NCBI GenBank assembly: GCA_030638205.1
Contig: DAOWFB010000103.1
Location: forward strand, 1 to 5,568
Reading direction: 5' to 3'
DNA length: 5,568 nucleotides
Source of the DNA: Thalassospiraceae bacterium
GTDB taxonomy: Bacteria > Pseudomonadota > Alphaproteobacteria > Rhodospirillales > Magnetovibrionaceae
A program made the position numbers and the translations under genes. The notes below the pieces were generated by a model that made no database searches, was not told the DNA's origin, and worked only from the letters and a program-made list of their open reading frames with translations. Positions 1-5,411 of the stretch are shown piece after piece (the first letter of the stretch is position 1; each line of letters begins with the position of its first letter).

Positions 1-514
1 AGAGGTGTTGTTCGGCGCCCTCTATTTGTTCTGTGGCGGTTACATCAACAGCGGGGTCAAAAGCGTTGTTTACGATGTCTTCGCCCAGATGGATAAGCTC
101 GCGCTTGAGATGGAGGTCGTAAATAATTTGCCCATATTCGCCGGAATTAATAATGGTAACGGCGCTGCCCGCAAGCTCGGCCAGATACCCGGTGCCACCA
201 ACCAAAAGCAGGGCTTCGTCTTGTTCAAACATGGGTGCCAAAGACACGTTGTTTGCCATTTGCCCACGGTCAATCAGGGTGCGGCAGGTTTCAAATATGC
301 GGCCATGTTCGGGGATGGCAAAATGCTCTGCCTGCAAAAATTCGGCAACCCGCTCGAAGGCGCGATTGTCGGTTATGATTGCACCCAGCAATGCTTTTTC
401 TGCCTCAATGTTATAGGGCAGGGTACGAATGCCAAGGGCATCGTCGCTGGCGTTGTCGTTTCCCGCGTCGGCCAACCCTAAATCGTTAAGACGAATTGTG
501 TTGTCTGTACTCAT
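1..514 (-). CDS. dnaB: Replicative DNA helicase DnaB, N-terminal part (cut by left window edge)
   Basis: This is the start of the hexameric replicative helicase that unwinds DNA at the replication fork and interacts with primase. The minus strand is open from an ATG at 514-512 to the window edge, giving 171 residues with no stop. After a polar leader of about 30 residues comes the DnaB N-terminal (primase-binding) domain. It contains LPYNIEAEKALLGAII at residues 32-47, an FLQAEHF block near 59-65, VGGTGYLAELA at 105-115, and a typical helix with YDLHLKREL at 132-140 before the linker. The RecA-like ATPase domain with its Walker motifs lies outside the window, so its integrity, or the presence of an intein, cannot be judged. 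A modest AAGG lies about 10-13 nt before the ATG. A terminator at 628-663 separates it from rplI, and a possible promoter lies at 555-583. Identification is from motif pattern and synteny and is quite secure. Confidence 0.93.
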   Translation of the reverse strand, partial: MSTDNTIRLNDLGLADAGNDNASDDALGIRTLPYNIEAEKALLGAIITDNRAFERVAEFLQAEHFAIPEHGRIFETCRTLIDRGQMANNVSLAPMFEQDEALLLVGGTGYLAELAGSAVTIINSGEYGQIIYDLHLKRELIHLGEDIVNNAFDPAVDVTATEQIEGAEQHL

Positions 515-554
515 AATTCTTACCTTAAGGCAAAACAAGTTACCCACAGGCGAC

Positions 555-583
555 TAATAGCCTTAATGCCGGGGCTAGTTGAA
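555..583 (-). promoter_or_regulatory. Candidate dnaB promoter
   Basis: On the minus strand a TTCAAC -35-like box (583-578) is followed after 17 nt by CTATTA (560-555), which would start transcription near 548 and leave a leader of about 34 nt before dnaB. A separate promoter is expected because a strong terminator sits just upstream at 628-663. The boxes match the consensus only partly, so the exact location is a guess. Confidence 0.3.
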
Positions 584-627
584 AAATAAATATTACTACG
601 ATTCGGGAAAACAGTGGTTAAAGCATT

Positions 628-663
628 AAAAAACCGGCGTCCCCGTTAATGGAGACGCCGGTT
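628..663 (-). terminator. Intrinsic terminator of the rpsF-rpsR-DUF2232-rplI operon
   Basis: A perfect 10-bp inverted repeat pairs 632-641 (AACCGGCGTC) with 654-663 (GACGCCGGTT) around a 12-nt loop. Read leftward, the stem is followed by a run of six T (633-628). This is a classic Rho-independent terminator 56 nt beyond the rplI stop codon, and it marks the end of the operon before dnaB. The other orientation has no T run, so it looks one-directional. Confidence 0.92.
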
Positions 664-718
664 AAATGGGTCGCTTGGCCAGATAAGGGCCAGATAAAGT
701 ATAGATAAAGGGCTTAAT

Positions 719-1387
719 TTAAGCCTTTTCACCTTCTTCAACTGCCACGTCTGGCACATCGCCTTCTTCAGCCGCACCTTCTTCGGATGAGGCCGCTTCG
801 GCTGCATCGTCGCTGGCGATTTCTTCTTGAATTTCTTCAAGAGCGCCTTCTTCAAATACGGCCTCAAGCTCAGGGGCTTTTTCTTCAACCTCTTCTTCGC
901 CAACAACGGCCTTGCCGGTTTTGGCCTGAATGGATGCTTCTTCTTCAGAACGGGCAACGTTAACGTTTACCTGTACGGAAACTTCCGGGTGAAGGTCGCA
1001 ACGAACACTATAAAAACCAAGCTGCTTGATAGGATCAGCAAGACCAATTTGGTTGCGTCCTATGGTAAAGCCCGCATCGGTAAGCGATGTTGCTATATCG
1101 CGTGAATTAACCGAACCATAAAGATGTCCAGCCTCACCAGCCTGACGGATAAGGGTGATTGTTGTCCCGTCCATTTTGCCGGCAACCTTGGTTGCTTCGT
1201 CTTTTTGTTTAAGGTTTTCGGCTTCCAACTGAACACGCTGGGTTTCAAAAATCTCTTTATTTGCGTTTGTCGCACGCAGTGCCTTGTTTTGTGGCAGCAG
1301 GAAATTGCGAGCAAAGCCAGTTTTGACCTTTACCACATCACCCATCTGGCCCAATTTCTCAACACGTTCGAGCAGAATTATTTCCAT
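719..1387 (-). CDS. rplI: 50S ribosomal protein L9 with long acidic C-terminal extension
   Basis: L9 is an elongated protein that binds 23S rRNA at the base of the L1 stalk and helps limit frameshifting and hopping during translation. The N-terminal rRNA-binding domain is clear: MEIILLERVEKLGQMGDVV, then KTGFARNFLLPQNKA at residues 22-36. A charged connecting helix follows at about 41-75. The C-terminal domain at about 76-148 includes GHLYGSVNSRDIA (88-99) and HPEVSVQVNVNV (133-144). The usual bacterial protein is about 150 residues; this one has 222. The extra tail (about 164-222) holds 25 Asp/Glu in 59 residues and only two Lys. An acidic tail is common in alphaproteobacterial L9. The start is fixed by a perfect AGGAGG (1401-1396) 8 nt before the ATG. 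The gene begins 18 nt after the DUF2232 stop, so it is cotranscribed with it, and it is the last gene before the terminator. Confidence 0.98.
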   Translation of the reverse strand: MEIILLERVEKLGQMGDVVKVKTGFARNFLLPQNKALRATNANKEIFETQRVQLEAENLKQKDEATKVAGKMDGTTITLIRQAGEAGHLYGSVNSRDIATSLTDAGFTIGRNQIGLADPIKQLGFYSVRCDLHPEVSVQVNVNVARSEEEASIQAKTGKAVVGEEEVEEKAPELEAVFEEGALEEIQEEIASDDAAEAASSEEGAAEEGDVPDVAVEEGEKA

Positions 1388-1405
1388 CTTTACTTCCTCC
1401 TAGCC

Positions 1406-2446
1406 TTATTGCGGCTTAACTATTCGCCGGCGAAGACCGACCCATTGTTCCAAAATTCCAATTCCACCAACCACCAAAGCAAACCATCCGGTAGCAAGTG
1501 TCATTGCGTAAATCGCTCCCAGTAAAAAACCGGGAAAACGTAAACCACTAGCCAGCACATGCACCACGGCAAGACCAAGAAAGAAGTATGGTGTTGCCAA
1601 GACCACAAACATGTTGTGGCTTAGATAACCAACTTCTCCGGGGCCAAACAACGCCAACACGGCGATGCCTACCAAGGCCCATGACGGCCAATCCGGGAGC
1701 GTGAGCTCCTTAATCCTTGGGCTGGGCCTAAGGTTAAACTTTCCCTTGGCTAGCAACCCCTGAGCGAAAATAGTATTTACACCCAGCATCAAAACCCAAA
1801 ATGCCCCCAACATGCCGGGAAAAAAGTCCGCCAACATGTCGGTTGCAGCAAGACGCACATTTGCATCTTGGTTCGTGGCTATAATTTCAAATAGCCTCGA
1901 AATGTATTCAACAACAGCACCCCTAAGGTCACCGCCCAAAAAGACGGAAGCTGCCACCATATAAATACAGGCAAGTATCGCAATCCAAACGACGATGCTT
2001 CCTGCTGGAAACCACCCCTTGTCCGGGCTGGGTTCCGATTTAACTGCTCCCACATCATAACTGCGTGGGCGTTCCGGCAACCCCGGAACATTGGTCTCTG
2101 GGGCCTTGCGGCCCGGTAACTCTTCCTCAACGTCCGTGCCTCTTTTGGCTACGGTAGGGTCTGTTTTAATCTGCGCCATCATCACTATCACCCATGATGG
2201 CAAACCGTGAAGAATCGCAAACATTGCAGCCCCTGCTGCGCCAAGACCAAAGCTAAGGGCCATGCCAGCACCTGCAGCTACCAATGTGGCTCTGGACCCT
2301 AGCGCCAACCCCACCAAAAGCATGGGAAGCGGAACCAGATAAACCAGAAAGAAAACGCTAATTGCATTTCCCGACACAAATGCCAGAGACAACATTGCGC
2401 TTAACAACCCGGCAACAACAGAAATTAGTACGTGCTTCGATTCCAT
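1406..2446 (-). CDS. DUF2232 multi-pass inner-membrane protein of unknown function
   Basis: This is a 346-residue hydrophobic protein, assigned to the DUF2232 family from its membrane pattern and its position between rpsR and rplI, where alphaproteobacteria carry such a gene. Hydrophobic segments lie at about residues 6-26, 29-49, 53-92 (probably two), 150-171, 209-232, 256-270, 277-301 and 305-332, so roughly eight membrane passes. A hydrophilic, proline- and charge-rich loop spans about 93-148. A second polar stretch at 233-255 ends in LPDWPSW, a proline/tryptophan motif that I recall as typical of the family. The C-terminus is basic (GLRRRIVKPQ), which suggests a cytoplasmic end. The biochemical role is unknown. 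It could be a transporter-like or scaffolding protein, but nothing here decides that. The start at 2446 lacks a good Shine-Dalgarno sequence, and a small hairpin lies just upstream. The next in-frame Met is residue 18, which would truncate the first membrane segment. Confidence 0.88.
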   Translation of the reverse strand: MESKHVLISVVAGLLSAMLSLAFVSGNAISVFFLVYLVPLPMLLVGLALGSRATLVAAGAGMALSFGLGAAGAAMFAILHGLPSWVIVMMAQIKTDPTVAKRGTDVEEELPGRKAPETNVPGLPERPRSYDVGAVKSEPSPDKGWFPAGSIVVWIAILACIYMVAASVFLGGDLRGAVVEYISRLFEIIATNQDANVRLAATDMLADFFPGMLGAFWVLMLGVNTIFAQGLLAKGKFNLRPSPRIKELTLPDWPSWALVGIAVLALFGPGEVGYLSHNMFVVLATPYFFLGLAVVHVLASGLRFPGFLLGAIYAMTLATGWFALVVGGIGILEQWVGLRRRIVKPQ

Positions 2447-2464
2447 CAGCCGGGGCCTATTAAT

Positions 2465-2478
2465 CTCTCAACCGAGAG
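2465..2478 (-). other. Small hairpin in the rpsR to DUF2232 spacer
   Basis: CTCTC and GAGAG form a 5-bp stem with a 4-nt loop in the 56-nt gap between rpsR and the DUF2232 gene. GGCC copies flank it at 2479-2482 and 2453-2456 and could lengthen the fold. No T run follows, so it is not a terminator. It could influence ribosome access to the poorly matched DUF2232 start or mark an RNA processing site; this is inference. Confidence 0.3.
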
Positions 2479-2502
2479 GCCAGACAATCACCTAAACGTT
2501 GA

Positions 2503-2730
2503 TTATTTAACAACATAAGGCAAAAGACCAAGAAAACGAGCCTGCTTGATAGCCTTGGCTAGTTCGCGTTGTTTTTTTGCCGAAACAGTCGTGATGCGTG
2601 AAGGTACAATCTTGCCACGCTCTGAAATATAACGTCCCAGCAATCTGGTATCACGGAAATCAATTTTAGGTGCGCCTGAACCTGCAAACGGGCAGCTTTT
2701 ACGGCCACGGAAAAAAGGTCTACGTCCCAT
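2503..2730 (-). CDS. rpsR: 30S ribosomal protein S18
   Basis: S18 forms a heterodimer with S6 on the platform of the small ribosomal subunit, bound to the central domain of 16S rRNA. The 75-residue product has the usual family length and layout. A basic N-terminal tail (MGRRPFFRGRKSCPF) leads to the core: IDFRDTRLLGRYISERGKI at residues 23-41, PSRITTVSAKKQRELAKAIKQ at 43-63, and ARFLGLLPYV near the end. Its ATG shares one base with the rpsF stop (TAATG). A very strong GGAGGTG (2741-2735), 6 nt before the start, lies within the last codons of rpsF, so the two are probably translationally coupled and made in equal amounts. No priB lies between rpsF and rpsR, unlike in gammaproteobacteria. Confidence 0.99.
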   Translation of the reverse strand: MGRRPFFRGRKSCPFAGSGAPKIDFRDTRLLGRYISERGKIVPSRITTVSAKKQRELAKAIKQARFLGLLPYVVK

Positions 2731-3143
2731 TATTCACCTCCCTTGTTGGGGCGGTCACCGCCACCATTGCCACTAGGTTTGTCATCACGGTCAAAGTTGC
2801 GGCGCGGACGATCGTCGCGGCTTGGCTTTTGCATCATGACGGATGGCTCAAGGTCTAGCTCTTCGGTACGTACGGTAAGATGGCGCAATAAATCTTCGTT
2901 CAAGCGCATCTGGCGTTCCATTTCTTGAACGGCAGCCGCTGGTGCGTCGATTGTGAGCTGATGATAATGGCCCTTGCGATTCTTTTTGATGCGATAGGCC
3001 AGGGGCTTAAGACCCCAGTATTCGTTTTTTGCAACCTTGCCACCACCACTTTGGATAACGCCGGCAAATTGTTCTGCCATGGTTTCTACTTGTTGGGTAG
3101 ATAGGTCTTGACGCGCAATAAGCACGCTTTCGTAATAAGGCAT
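2730..3143 (-). CDS. rpsF: 30S ribosomal protein S6
   Basis: S6 binds S18 and sits on the 30S platform. The 137-residue product starts MPYYESVLIARQDLS, the standard S6 opening. It continues with the ferredoxin-like core: GGGKVAKNEYWGLKPLAYRI at residues 33-52, KKNRKGHYHQLTIDAP at 53-68, and the MRLNEDLLRHLTVRTEE helix and strand at 79-95. From about residue 105 a low-complexity tail rich in Arg, Asp, Gly and Pro (ending DRPNKGGE) extends beyond the fold, as is usual in alphaproteobacterial S6. I chose the ATG at 3143 rather than the one 27 nt upstream (3170). It matches the family N-terminus and has an AAAGGGGA ribosome-binding site (about 3150-3157) at proper spacing, while the earlier ATG has none and sits at the foot of a leader hairpin. 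It is the first gene of the operon and overlaps rpsR by one base. Confidence 0.98.
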   Translation of the reverse strand: MPYYESVLIARQDLSTQQVETMAEQFAGVIQSGGGKVAKNEYWGLKPLAYRIKKNRKGHYHQLTIDAPAAAVQEMERQMRLNEDLLRHLTVRTEELDLEPSVMMQKPSRDDRPRRNFDRDDKPSGNGGGDRPNKGGE

Positions 3144-3170
3144 ATATAGTCCCCTTTCGGATTTTCTCAT

Positions 3171-3203
3171 CCCAGCCGTCTAATGCCTGTAAAAGACGGT
3201 GGG
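3171..3203 (-). promoter_or_regulatory. Leader hairpin 2 of rpsF, candidate S6:S18 autoregulatory element
   Basis: In the rpsF mRNA leader, CCCACCGTCT (3203-3194) can pair with AGACGG (3181-3176) and TGGG (3174-3171). This gives a 10-bp stem with one bulged C (3175) and a 12-nt loop. It ends about 14 nt before the rpsF ribosome-binding site. The 5' arm holds CACCG. Published rpsF leader motifs that bind the S6:S18 complex are described with a conserved CCG next to a helix that imitates 16S rRNA, so position and sequence fit. In my fold, however, the CCG is paired rather than exposed, so this is a candidate only. Confidence 0.42.
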
Positions 3204-3207
3204 CATA

Positions 3208-3231
3208 GCCGGGAAAAATATTTCTCCCGGC
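3208..3231 (-). promoter_or_regulatory. Leader hairpin 1 of rpsF
   Basis: GCCGGGA (3231-3225) pairs perfectly with TCCCGGC (3214-3208), a 7-bp GC-rich stem closed by an A/T-rich loop, about 12 nt downstream of the predicted rpsF transcription start. No T run follows, so it is not a terminator. Together with the second hairpin at 3171-3203 it makes most of the 100-nt leader structured, as expected for a regulated ribosomal-protein mRNA leader or for one stabilised at its 5' end. Confidence 0.55.
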
Positions 3232-3249
3232 AAGGAGTTGAAGGCGCGA

Positions 3250-3277
3250 AATATACCCATTCGGCGGCACAATGCAA
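3250..3277 (-). promoter_or_regulatory. Promoter of the rpsF operon
   Basis: On the minus strand TTGCAT (3277-3272) is followed after 16 nt by TATATT (3255-3250). Shifting the -35 by one base (CTTGCA) gives 17 nt. Transcription would begin near 3243, giving a leader of about 100 nt before rpsF. The boxes are good matches to a housekeeping sigma factor promoter, and the sequence GCGCC just after the -10 resembles a GC-rich discriminator, which is common in growth-rate-controlled ribosomal promoters. Confidence 0.62.
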
Positions 3278-3299
3278 GCAGTGACTGGTGGTTTGCTTG

Positions 3300-3312
3300 T
3301 GATTTATTTGGG
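3300..3312 (+). repeat. 13-nt direct repeat, copy 1
   Basis: TGATTTATTTGGG occurs here and again at 3553-3565 in the same orientation. This copy lies about 23-35 nt upstream of the rpsF -35 box. An exact 13-mer repeated within about 500 bases is uncommon by chance, though the AT-rich composition makes it less surprising. It could be a site for a common DNA-binding protein. Confidence 0.4.
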
Positions 3313-3364
3313 GTTTTGTCGATTTGGAATAAAACAGACCAAAAATAGATTAACTAAAATACTA

Positions 3365-3484
3365 TCAGGTCGATCCGTCGGAGCTGTTTTTGTCTTCATC
3401 ATTTCGTGAAAAAACAAACAAATACAAGGCGATAGCGCTTATAACGACAAAAATTCCAACGACTATGGTGAATGCTATTTCCAT
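3365..3484 (-). CDS. Candidate 39-aa single-pass membrane protein
   Basis: I do not recognise this ORF as a known family. It runs from an ATG at 3484-3482 to a TGA at 3367-3365. Residues 1-25 are MEIAFTIVVGIFVV followed by ISAIALYLFVF, an uninterrupted hydrophobic segment of about 22 residues long enough to cross the membrane once. The remaining 14 residues are strongly polar (SRNDEDKNSSDGST). Such a sharp split between membrane helix and charged tail is typical of real small membrane proteins and is less expected from random AT-rich DNA. It occupies the middle of the 517-nt gap between rpsF and fabD, pointing the same way as rpsF. Against it: no good Shine-Dalgarno lies just before the ATG. 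The nearest AGGAG (3539-3535) is about 50 nt upstream and may instead serve a 12-codon GTG micro-ORF (3522-3484) whose TAA overlaps this ATG. A weak TTCAAC-17-TTATCC promoter-like pair lies at 3570-3542. Confidence 0.42.
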   Translation of the reverse strand: MEIAFTIVVGIFVVISAIALYLFVFSRNDEDKNSSDGST

Positions 3485-3552
3485 TATTTGCCAAGAGTAG
3501 CAATCTTGACAGATAAAATCACTAAATCTTTGCGCTCCTATGGATAATTATT

Positions 3553-3565
3553 TGATTTATTTGGG
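3553..3565 (+). repeat. 13-nt direct repeat, copy 2
   Basis: This is the second copy of TGATTTATTTGGG (first at 3300-3312), placed just upstream of the proposed fabD promoter region. The two copies bracket the candidate small ORF and lie next to both outward promoters. Confidence 0.4.
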
Positions 3566-3606
3566 TTGAATTCAGACTTATGCGCGTGTATCCCTCGCAC
3601 TATAGT
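3566..3606 (+). promoter_or_regulatory. Candidate fabD promoter region
   Basis: A fabD promoter must lie in this AT-rich spacer. The best -10-like box is TATAGT at 3601-3606, but the hexamer 17 nt upstream (TTATGC, 3578-3583) is a poor -35. The best -35-like box, TTGAAT at 3566-3571, pairs only with a weak TATCCC (3589-3594). I cannot choose between these. Use of TATAGT would put the start near 3613, inside the tandem repeat at 3608-3631. Confidence 0.3.
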
Positions 3607-3607
3607 T

Positions 3608-3631
3608 ACTTTTGGCGTCACTTTTGGTGCT
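3608..3631 (+). repeat. Tandem 12-nt repeat in the fabD leader
   Basis: Two adjacent 12-nt units, ACTTTTGGCGTC and ACTTTTGGTGCT, share ACTTTTGG and a following G. They lie 29 nt before the fabD start codon and directly after the TATAGT box. A repeat straddling a transcription start could be an operator or a sequence affecting translation, but two imperfect short units could also be chance. Confidence 0.35.
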
Positions 3632-3660
3632 TATGACACAATCTCAAGGAGCTACCGTAA

Positions 3661-4602
3661 ATGACCCGCGCACTGATTTTCCCCGGACAAGGCTCTCAGT
3701 CTGTTGGAATGGGCAAGTCATTATATGACGGCTTTGCATCAGCCCGTGCGGTATTTGACGAAGTAGATGATGCTTTGGGCGAAAAGCTCTCAACCGTCAT
3801 ATTTGATGGGCCAGAAGACCAGCTTACCTTAACCCACAATACCCAACCCGCATTAATGGCCGTATCAATGGCAGTAATGAGAGCAATGGAAGAAAAAGGT
3901 TTTGATTTAAAAACCCACGCAACACACGTTGCCGGACATTCCCTTGGTGAATATTCGGCGCTGGCTGCCAGCGGCGCGTTTTCAATAACAACCGCGGCCA
4001 AGCTGTTGCGTGTTCGCGGTAATGCAATGCAAAAAGCGGTTCCGGTTGGCGTGGGTGCAATGGCTGCATTGTTGGGCCTTGATTGGGACGGGGCGGTTGA
4101 GGTTTGCACCAAGGCTTCAACTGAGACCGAGGTCTGTTCGCCAGCCAATGACAACGCCCCCGGCCAAGTCGTGGTTTCTGGTGCCAAGGCAGCGGTTGAA
4201 CGCGCCGCCGAAATAGCCAAGGAAATGGGCGCCAAGCGTGCGATTATGCTGCCTGTTTCAGCGCCATTTCATTGTGCCATGATGAGCGACGCCGCCGACG
4301 TGATGGCAGGCGCACTGAGCGATGCTCATATTAAATCACCCATAGTACCAGTTATTGCCAACATTACCGCAGAACCGGTCAGCGATCCCGATGATATAAG
4401 AGATCTTCTAGTTCGTCAGGTTACGGGTACGGTTCGCTGGCGCGAAAGTGTTTTGACAATGAAATCGTTGGGAATTAACCAATTAGTAGAAGTCGGCGCA
4501 GGCAAGGTCCTTTCCGGGCTTGTCAGGCGCATAGATAAAGATATTACCGGGGTTTGCGTTAACACGCCTGAAGATATCGACGCATTTGTCGAGAGCCTGT
4601 AA
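3661..4602 (+). CDS. fabD: Malonyl-CoA:ACP transacylase FabD
   Basis: FabD moves the malonyl group from coenzyme A to acyl carrier protein in the cytoplasm, supplying the extender unit for type II fatty acid synthesis. The 313-residue product has the usual length for the family. Seen in order: the N-terminal FPGQGSQSVGMG (residues 7-18, oxyanion-hole Gln10), THNTQPALMAVS (58-69), the nucleophile elbow GHSLGEYSALAASG (92-105) with Ser94, the RVRG motif with substrate-carboxylate Arg119, PVSAPFHCAMM (198-208) with catalytic His204, and VEVGAGKVLSGLVRRI (276-291). All expected catalytic residues are present, so the enzyme should be active. The start is supported by AAGGAG (3646-3651) 9 nt before the ATG and by the standard N-terminus. 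It is the first gene of a fab cluster, with fabG 28 nt downstream, and is divergent from rpsF. Confidence 0.98.
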   Translation: MTRALIFPGQGSQSVGMGKSLYDGFASARAVFDEVDDALGEKLSTVIFDGPEDQLTLTHNTQPALMAVSMAVMRAMEEKGFDLKTHATHVAGHSLGEYSALAASGAFSITTAAKLLRVRGNAMQKAVPVGVGAMAALLGLDWDGAVEVCTKASTETEVCSPANDNAPGQVVVSGAKAAVERAAEIAKEMGAKRAIMLPVSAPFHCAMMSDAADVMAGALSDAHIKSPIVPVIANITAEPVSDPDDIRDLLVRQVTGTVRWRESVLTMKSLGINQLVEVGAGKVLSGLVRRIDKDITGVCVNTPEDIDAFVESL

Positions 4603-4630
4603 GCTAAACCTTATTTCCAAGGGGAAAAGT

Positions 4631-5368
4631 ATGTTTGATTTAAGCGGTAAAAAGGCACTTGTAACCGGAGCTTCTGGCGGTATTGGTGGGGCCATAGCCC
4701 GCACGCTTCATGAAAATGGGGCCGAAGTTGTTCTTTCAGGTACGCGCACAGACGCGTTAGATAAATTGCAAAAAGAACTGGGTAGCCGTGCCCACGTTTG
4801 CGCTGCTCGCCTTGGCGATGAGGGTGCTGCGGAAAAACTTATTGTCGATGCCACTAGCGCCATGGGCGGTCTTGATATTTTGGTAAATAACGCCGGAATG
4901 ACCCGCGATACCTTGGCCATGCGGATGAAGGACGAAGATTGGCAGGCGGTCATAGATGTAAACCTAACATCAGCGTTCAAGCTTATTCGAGCATCGCTCA
5001 AGGGCATGATGAAGCAGCGATCTGGGCGGATAATTAATATTACCTCCGTGGTTGGTGTCACCGGCAATGCGGGCCAAGCCAACTATGCCGCCACCAAGGC
5101 TGGCCTAATCGGGATGAGCAAATCCATGGCCCAAGAGGTTGCCAGCCGAGGAATAACCATAAATTGCGTGGCTCCGGGCTTTATTGTGTCGCCCATGACC
5201 GATGTATTGAGCGACGATCAGAAAGCCGCCATTACCAAGAATATCCCATCGGGGAAAATGGGGGCCCCTGAAGACATAGGTGCCGCTGTGGCCTTTCTTG
5301 CAAGTGGCGAATCGGGTTATGTAACAGGCCAGACCATTCATGTTAATGGGGGCCTAGCGATGATTTGA
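4631..5368 (+). CDS. fabG: 3-oxoacyl-ACP reductase FabG
   Basis: FabG reduces 3-oxoacyl-ACP to 3-hydroxyacyl-ACP with NADPH, the first reductive step of each fatty-acid elongation cycle, normally as a tetramer. The 245-residue product is a classical short-chain dehydrogenase of typical FabG length. It shows the cofactor-binding TGASGGIG (residues 12-19), NNAGMTRD (86-93), the catalytic set Asn111, Ser139, Tyr152 and Lys156 (in INITSVVG and YAATKAG), NCVAPGFI (178-185), and the FabG-like C-terminus VTGQTIHVNGGLAMI. Position in a fab cluster separates it from other short-chain dehydrogenases, including PhaB-type acetoacetyl-CoA reductases. I start it at 4631, with AAGGGGA (4619-4625) 5 nt upstream. 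An in-frame ATG at 4586 would add 15 residues not seen in the family and overlap fabD. The gene lies 28 nt after fabD and is probably cotranscribed with it. Confidence 0.97.
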   Translation: MFDLSGKKALVTGASGGIGGAIARTLHENGAEVVLSGTRTDALDKLQKELGSRAHVCAARLGDEGAAEKLIVDATSAMGGLDILVNNAGMTRDTLAMRMKDEDWQAVIDVNLTSAFKLIRASLKGMMKQRSGRIINITSVVGVTGNAGQANYAATKAGLIGMSKSMAQEVASRGITINCVAPGFIVSPMTDVLSDDQKAAITKNIPSGKMGAPEDIGAAVAFLASGESGYVTGQTIHVNGGLAMI

Positions 5369-5411
5369 CCCCATCCCTATTTATCAAAAAATGGGGATAA
5401 ACAGGGGTTTT
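5368..5411 (+). terminator. Weak terminator-like or attenuator hairpin after fabG
   Basis: Directly at the fabG stop, ACCCC (5368-5372) can pair with GGGGT (5404-5408) and ATCCC (5373-5377) with GGGAT (5394-5398). The result is a two-part stem with a 5-nt bulge, followed by TTTT (5408-5411). CCCCAT and ATGGGG (5369-5374, 5391-5396) offer an alternative pairing. The stem is interrupted and the T run short, so it may cause only partial termination, or act as an mRNA end-stabilising structure. Confidence 0.38.

Noticed and set aside
5..481. Plus-strand 158-codon ORF at the left edge
   Set aside because: It is antisense to dnaB. The minus-strand reading gives an unmistakable DnaB N-terminal domain, and this ORF has no family-like motifs.
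646..957. Minus-strand Lys/Pro-rich ORF of 103 codons
   Set aside because: It is an out-of-frame reading of the GAA/GCC-rich acidic tail of rplI and reads through the terminator hairpin; the composition is an artefact of frame shift.
2670..2928. Plus-strand ORFs of 61-62 codons
   Set aside because: They are antisense to the low-complexity S6 tail and the rpsF/rpsR junction, so they are compositional artefacts.
3144..3170. Upstream ATG that would add nine residues (MRKSERGLY) to S6
   Set aside because: No ribosome-binding site before it, it lies in the leader next to the hairpin, and S6 proteins start at the downstream MPYYE, which has a good AAAGGGGA.
3696..4235. Minus-strand 179-codon ORF
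   Set aside because: It is antisense within fabD, which has all catalytic motifs intact; the long antisense frame follows from fabD codon composition.
4586..4630. Upstream ATG that would add 15 residues to FabG and overlap fabD
   Set aside because: The extra residues do not belong to the FabG fold, and a clear AAGGGGA sits just before the ATG at 4631.
4708..5082. Minus-strand 124-codon ORF
   Set aside because: It is antisense to the core of fabG, including the catalytic region, and has no recognisable motif or ribosome-binding site.
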